Below, in pieces: positions 58,141 through 64,000 of a stretch of DNA of 64,000 nt. The DNA comes from Triglochin maritima (Eukaryota; Streptophyta; Magnoliopsida; Alismatales; Juncaginaceae): positions 24,223,621 through 24,287,620 of the forward strand of contig OY821784.1 in assembly GCA_963682175.1 (NCBI GenBank), given 5' to 3'. The stretch's first letter is position 1. The number at the start of each line of letters is the position of its first letter. The translations under genes and the position numbers were made by a program. The notes beneath the pieces are model-generated. The model made no database searches. It was not told the origin of the DNA and saw only the letters and a list, made by a program, of their open reading frames with translations.

Positions 58141-60942
58141 TCATAGTTTATTTTTGACTTTCTCAAAAGTCCACAACTTATCAGATCCAGCATAGTAATC
58201 CAGTGTAAGACATTTGAACCTTAGACCCCCATCTTTCCCTATACTAAAGTTTGATCCTTCCTTCGCAGCTAACTGCATCAGGTCAATCAACTCTGCCTTT
58301 CCACTCTGGGCTTGCATAATTCTCAAGACTATCTGGGGTTCCACTCTCAGTCTAGCGATCACAACCCGCACTGTTCTCTCAATGAATGAATTCCACTCTG
58401 CCAAAGTCCCAATCAGCCTCCATTCCTGAATGCACACACTAGCCACTGAAGGCTCCACCTTCCTGCTAAGAGCATCTGCTACTGAATTAGCCTTCCTTAG
58501 GTGATATGAAATGGTGAAGTCATAGTCCTTGATAAACTATAGTCATCTGCGCTGCCTTATATTCAACTCCTTCTGTGGAAATAGATACTTCAGACTTTGG
58601 TGTTCGGTGAAGGCCACAAACCACTCACCACACAGATAATGCATCCAGGTCTTCAATGCATGTATTATCGCTGCGAACTCCATGTCATGTGTCAGGTAGT
58701 TCTTGTCGTGCGCCTTCAATTATTGCGAAGTGTACTCCACCCCCTTCTCGTGTTGCATGAGCACGCAACCTAAGCCAATACTTGTTGCATCGTTGTAGAT
58801 TACGTAACCACCACTACCATTCGGAATAGTCAGAATCGGTGCTGTCGTCAGCCATCTCTTCGACTCCTGAAAACTGTCCTCGCACTTCTGTGACCAAACA
58901 AACTTAACTCCCTTCTGTGTCAGCACCGTCAGTGGTGAAGCAAGTTTGGAGAAGTGTTTCATGAACCGACGCTAGTAGCCTGCAAGTCCCACAAAACTCC
59001 TGATCTCAGTCACACTCGTCTTAGCCTTCCACTACATCACAACCTCAATCTTCACTGGGTCCACTGAGATCCCGTCCATGGACACAATGTGCTCTAGAAA
59101 AGTGACTATGTACAGCCAAAACTTGCACTTCGAGTACTTGGCATATAACTACTGATCCCTCAAAATGCCAAGCACAGTCCTCAGATGCTCCATATGCTGA
59201 TCTTTATCCAGGGAGTAGACCAAAATGTCATCCACGAAAATGATGACGAAGCTGCCAAGGTGCAGCTTGAACATTCTATTCATCAGGTCCATGAATGTTG
59301 GAGGTGCATAAGTCAATCCAAACGACATCACTAGAAACTCATAATGCCCATATCGAGTCCTGAACACAGTCTTCTGGACGTCTTCCTCCTTGATCCTCAA
59401 CTGATGGTAACCAGAGCGTAGATCGATGTTGGAGAAGACCTTCGTTGTCTGCAACTTATCAAAGAGGTCCTCGATCTTGGGTAACGGGTATCAGTTCCTA
59501 ACTATAACCTAATTCAGTATTTTGTAGTCGATGAACATTCGCAAAGACCCGTCATTCTTCTTCACAAAAAGCACTAGCGCTCCCAAAGCTGAGACATTAA
59601 GTTAGATGAACGCACAATCCATCAACTTCAGCACTTGCTGCTTTAACTCTGTCAACTCTGCAGGTGCAATCCGATACCGAGTCTTCGATTGTGGAGTGGT
59701 TCCAGTTACCAAATCGATGCCAAACTCGATCTCTATGTGTGGCGGTAAGCCGGTAATATCATCTGGAAACACCTCTGAAAATTCCCACACGACTTCAATA
59801 TCTCGGGATCTGGAACTACATGCTCCTCACCTCAGGATTTGTAACTACTAGAGTAGCCAAGAACACCATAAACCTTTACTCTGGATACTATGATTCGTTC
59901 CCTTGATCAGCACATCACGGTGGTCTTTCCTTTGGATAAGAATCTTCTTCTCACGGAAAAACACCCGAAGATCGTACTGTGACAGCCAGTCCATCTTGAG
60001 TATGACGTCGAAGTCTTCCATCGGTAGCAAGACCAGATCTGCCAGAAAATCTTGGTCTCCAGAAATAACTATGGTGTCGAGGGAAAAACTCCCCACAGTG
60101 CCAAACTCACCCATGGGTGCACTGACTTCCAAACAGATAGTCAGTTGCACAGGGGTATGACCCAACACACCCACAAACTTGTTCGAGATATAGGAGTGCG
60201 TAGAGACACAATCAAAGAGTACTCTACCAACATGACTCTCAACAGAAAGTGTACCTTCCAACACGGTGTTGGCGTCCCTCATCTCCTCAACCTGGATAGT
60301 GAAGACACATCCAATACCTCTCCCCTGATCAGGTCAGACACTAGGTCGGTTGGCTCTGCAGTTCGGGCCTCTTGCTAGGAAATCCCGGATGTAGTGTTCG
60401 ACTTGTCCGTAACCCAAGCAAGCCCCAAAATTAAAAAAGCAAGGTCGTCTAGGGTGAATTCTACGACAATTCCTACACACCTATGATCTGTGAGAGCTGC
60501 TCCCCTCAATCCGGGGCCACTTGCCTACATTTCACAAAGATTGCCCTACGACCTCCGGGGTTCCTGATAGTTCTCCTGGAAATCCTTATAGAGGATCGTC
60601 CTAGTTGATATACTCCTTGTAGCCAAACACCACCGCCGAAGTGGTACTCCAGCAGTTGGACTTCTGACCACCCAGCACACAGGTAGGCAGATCTACCTTC
60701 ATCTTCGGAAGGCACCCGATCATCCTGAAATCCTCTGAATCATTAAAATCCAATCCTTTGCTGCCTCCGGATCAACTCCGCCCTCAAAGGTAGGCAAATG
60801 ATTGTGCATAAATCTCGAGTGCATTACGTCCAGTCCTGCCTGCTCAATACGAGCGTCCATTGCTCTTCCTCCCACGTTGTGCCTCCAGTTACCTCACAAG
60901 AGCTACGCGTGCGCAGTTTAGTCCTACACGTCTTGGAGGCAT
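58141..60942 (-). pseudogene. Chromovirus E gag-pol, degenerate and truncated before integrase
   Basis: Minus strand from MPPRRV near 60942, with gag heavily decayed. Protease begins at 60282 (RVLFDCVSTHSYIS, catalytic DSG changed to DCV), then MDWLSQYDLRVF. The pre-RT linker is at 59790-59602 ([17 protein letters not shown]). RT keeps [16 protein letters not shown] and FVDD (59454-59149). RNase H follows at 58962-58720 (VIYNDATSIGLGCVLM), then the spacer IQEWRLIGTLAEW, ending near 58141 without the HHCC finger. It is the same domain layout and family as the element at 166-3444, with independent lesions. Confidence 0.85.
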
Positions 60943-61067
60943 CTAGAACCAAGATCAAGAAAACAGAATAATTCGACTATGCATGCATGATCTACTAAAA
61001 GAAATGCAAAATTCTTCTACAATACTTCTAAGGGTAGTTTCTTTGGATGAGTACACCAGAGCCAACC

Positions 61068-61080
61068 TGCTCTGATACAA
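61068..61080 (-). other. Primer-binding site, tRNA-iMet type (chromovirus E)
   Basis: Minus strand TTGTATCAGAGCA, one mismatch from the canonical site, three bases from the LTR edge at 61084. Confidence 0.8.
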
Positions 61081-61083
61081 AGT

Positions 61084-61913
61084 TGTAACATCCCCGAAAC
61101 AATGGAAAATTTAAACAATATTCAAAGAATTAAAACCAGGGAAACACGAGGACATTACTCAAATAAAATCCAAAAGGTGCACCATTATACAAGAGTTTGC
61201 CCAAAGTATGACTACAAAAATACAAGGAAGTACAATACTATAATCATAATAACCTATGAAGTAAGACGAGAGGATCCAGTCCTGGTGGGCACTTGTCCTC
61301 GGTCTCCACCCGAACCAGCACCTACTGAGGTCCGAAAATGCAAATGAGATAACAATGCCCGAGTTTCCATAAGGAAACTGCATATACCAAGACCATCCAC
61401 AAGCATGTGAATGTACAATACATGACCTATCGTACTAGCATTATTGCAACATGTAAAAGTGTAACGGGCACTACCCCACTCGGGGGTCATAAGATCATCA
61501 ACCTCAACATCATCGGGTATCCGAAGACGGGTACCGTAAGGACAAGTGGTCTTACGAAAAGTACACGACAGACCTGCACTCACAGCTACACTAGTATGAG
61601 GTTTGGGTAAGGGTCACACTTTCGAGTCATCGATACAAATCTAATCACGTGGTCCACAATTCCACATCCTCTAGAGTCGTCGCCCTGGTCGGTCATACTC
61701 GTCGAGCTGTGCCACAACCGGACGATCATATCTGCCAGAATAAGCGTCGGCCACTCATCTCCGCTGGCACACAAGCCGGACAGTCATCTTGCTCCGTAGA
61801 GCTGTACATCTAACAATGCAATGGGAACTATGGTCCCTCAGGTCCACTACATAGGGTCACAATGAATTTGCTACACAATCATAACAATCATAATAGTAGA
61901 CCAAACGCCAACA
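61084..61913 (-). mobile_element. 5' LTR of chromovirus E, interrupted by Athila F
   Basis: Edge TGTAACATCCCCGAAAC, nearly the same as the solo LTR at 32573 (TGTAACATCCCCGAACAG). Only the first 830 bp are seen before Athila F begins; the rest lies right of the window. Confidence 0.8.
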
Positions 61914-62326
61914 TGTGATTAGTAGCATATCATGCATCATATTCATGCTATATATCCTTAATTTTACCCCAATATTGTGCTACTCGAGTGTTTGTTGTTA
62001 TATTTCAGGTATTAGGTAATAAATAAGACAAGGGAATAGAAAAAGGACTGAGACGTAAGAAGAAATGACTTAAATGAAGCAAAATGGACCTCTCGGTCAT
62101 ACACAAGAACCCATCTGCAATAGGAAAGGACCTGGACGTAAGCCCAAAGGGACCAAATAGCAAACCGAGAAACTCCACATCATCATGTGGAGTATTTTGG
62201 CAATTTGATTTGGGCCCAGATCCGACTGAGTTTCTCGTGGATATGGGTTATATGTTTATATCTATTATGGGAATGTTTCATTAGTCCCACTTCGGGGGAT
62301 TGTCCCCAGTTTTCTTTTTTCATGCT

Positions 62327-62334
62327 TATAAATA
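62327..62334 (+). promoter_or_regulatory. LTR TATA box of Athila F
   Basis: TATAAATA after GTCCCACTTCGGGGGATTG, the same arrangement as in A, B and C. Confidence 0.75.
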
Positions 62335-62729
62335 GAACTCTTCTTCCTCCTTTGTAATCAACTCCTTGCTTGGTGGCCATTCTCTGTACTTGGAGTAAAA
62401 GCTTGGAGCAAAAACTCAAGTGGAGAGATGCTACTTGTCATGTGAGTCACGAATAAAATAAGTCTTTGTTAGTTTTATGTTTTCACTTTTAATTCTTGCA
62501 TGCTTATCTTAATTATGTTTTAGTAATCCTAGTATAAGTACAATATTTTCTCGTCTTAATATGAATGTTAGCATAATGAGTATTGAGTAGTTGCATACCC
62601 ATTTGGGGTTGGGGATGATGTACATTTATGTTTTTGACGTTTCGATGTTTGACGAATTTTGATTGTGTAGACTTGAATGTTTGTATGTTCATCGGGTTTG
62701 TTTTAATCATCTACGTATTGGGGTATTTT

Positions 62730-63080
62730 TGATGGGTTTTACCATAAGATTTAGACACTTCCCGTGCGTGGTTTCTTTATGTTTATTGGCTGAAATTTCC
62801 TGTTGGATATGCTACATGTTAGCCGTGTGTTTGTATTAGTGTTTGCTCGCTTGATTGATTAAAAAGAAACTTTGTTTTGATGGATTTTGCCATGATTTGC
62901 AGACACCTCCCACGCTTAGCTTTGTTCTTCACATGAGTTCCTGGTTTTTGAAGACTTTTGCAATAATTTTAGACACTTCTCATGCTGAGTCTCGTCTCAT
63001 GATAATCAAGTAGTTATTGCTAATATGGTGTGCGAATGGATTGATAGATCTTGCCAAATCTTTAGACACTTTTTATGCAT
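62730..63080. repeat. Four copies of a TTTTGCCA...TTAGACACTTC module in the F LTR
   Basis: Copies near 62730, 62880, 62957 and 63043 share GATGGxTTTTGCCA followed by about 10 bases and AGACACxTCxCATGC. A, B and C LTRs have two copies each at the equivalent place. Confidence 0.7.
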
Positions 63081-63424
63081 GAAGACACTCACATGACACA
63101 CACATACATGCTTACATGCGTCATTCATCACTTCTCTCACCTCATCTGTGAACACACTCCACTCCTCAGGGGTTCATCCATATTTCGTTCTGTATTGTTT
63201 GTTGAATTTCTCTAGTTTGCAATTGCATCTAGTTTGTATTTTGTCTTTTAATCGTAGTGTAATAATTTCTTCTTCCATTGTTATTTCCTACTTGAATTTG
63301 ATCACTCAAAGGTCGCAAACACTCCCTGTGGATCGACACGTACTTGCTCCATTTTCACTGACGACCATGCACTTGCGGTTATTTAGTAAAACGTTTAACA
63401 AGTTTTTGGCACCGTTGCCGGGAG

Positions 63425-64000
63425 CGCCTTGTCCCAACCTTTGCTAGGGTGATTCTAGTGTTTTTATTTTTTGTTGTAGTTGTGGTGTTGTCCAGGTGGT
63501 CAGGTAAGCTCCATATTTCGGTGGGTGGTTGGGAGAAGCGTTTGGAGCTAAGTAGACCGCCAATTGACGGTCTGGTAATCTCTGCTAGTCCCGTAGTTTC
63601 TCCTATAGATCATACATCTTGTTTGGTGTCTGGGAGCATGTTTCTTGATTTGTTTTAGTTTTTTACCACTCCTAGTTTACCTCTTAACCCAAAAAGGCTG
63701 TTTAATCAACTAGGACACTAAAACCCAAAGCAAAAGATTAGGCATTTGCTATGTTTAGGTCATGCATCATCTAGTGATGACTTGAGCATGTTATTTGTCT
63801 TCTCTTAGTTTTCATTTCTATCTTTGATTGCTGGAGCGAGATACACATTCCTTAACACTCATTCACGCAATAGTACATTCATCAGTGAGTAAGGTTTGCA
63901 TTGAAACAAGAGTGAGGTTAGTGTTTGTTTGGTGAGTTGCTTGCTAGTTTAAGAATCAAATAAAATTAAGGGGCACCACCTATAAAAATAAGGTGGTGGA
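63425..64000 (+). other. Leader of Athila F (partial)
   Basis: Collinear with the A leader (AGGTCATGCATCAT and similar landmarks). It holds GACCGCCAATTGACGGTC at 63555-63572, one mismatch from the palindrome consensus. Confidence 0.7.

Larger units (their letters stand above)
61914..64000 (+). mobile_element. Athila F: 5' LTR and leader, continues past the window
   Basis: LTR to 63400 (ends ACGTTTAACA), primer-binding site TGGCACCGTTGCCGGGAG at 63407-63424, and leader to the window end. The LTR start is placed at 61914-61916 (TGTGATTAG or TGATTAG) by alignment of CATCATATTCATGCTATATA with the A LTR and is approximate. The sequence is well diverged from A-C. No coding sequence is reached. Confidence 0.8.

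Overview
The window is nuclear DNA of a flowering plant, probably a eudicot, although the species cannot be told from it. It is almost entirely nested LTR retrotransposons. Evidence for a plant is the Athila-, Tekay- and copia-type polyproteins, primer-binding sites matching plant tRNA-Asp and tRNA-iMet, a hAT-like MITE, and the last four exons of a MATE (DETOXIFICATION-type) transporter with GT-AG introns. No intact host gene is present.

Layout. 1-165: unassigned. 166-5098: minus-strand chromovirus (Tekay/Del-like), polyprotein followed by its 5' LTR; the last 46 bp of that LTR lie at 17193-17238. 5099-17187: Athila A, full length and plus strand, inserted in that LTR with a perfect CTAAT duplication. 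17282-19020: MATE exons with a stop codon. 19061-20657 and 30425-30963: one solo chromovirus LTR split by Athila material (20658-30424), namely minus-strand element B whose 5' LTR is fused head-to-head to a plus-strand LTR fragment. 31578-32141: hAT-like MITE. 32573-34920: second solo chromovirus LTR (duplication TATAT). 35565-43450: Ty1/copia element (duplication GTGAT, TA...CA termini). 44164-57977: old, degraded Athila D, interrupted by full-length element C at 45582-54223 (duplication TGAGA). 58141-61913: minus-strand chromovirus E, whose LTR is interrupted by Athila F (61914 to the window end).

How the parts relate. Athila A carries gag, protease, RT, RNase H, integrase and a third env-like ORF. 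B and C have closely similar leaders and 3' regions but encode only gag and protease, followed by a roughly 230-residue acidic tail with no RT or integrase. They look like a non-autonomous family that depends on A-type enzymes. By hand count A's LTRs differ at about 26 sites, C's at about 8 and B's at about 5, so these insertions are young and B and C are the youngest. The chromovirus LTRs carry arrays of the palindrome CGGTCGACCG. The Athila elements carry GACCGC-N6-GCGGTC palindromes in the LTR, in the leader and (in A) before the third ORF.

All domain calls come from reading motifs by eye. No database search was run.
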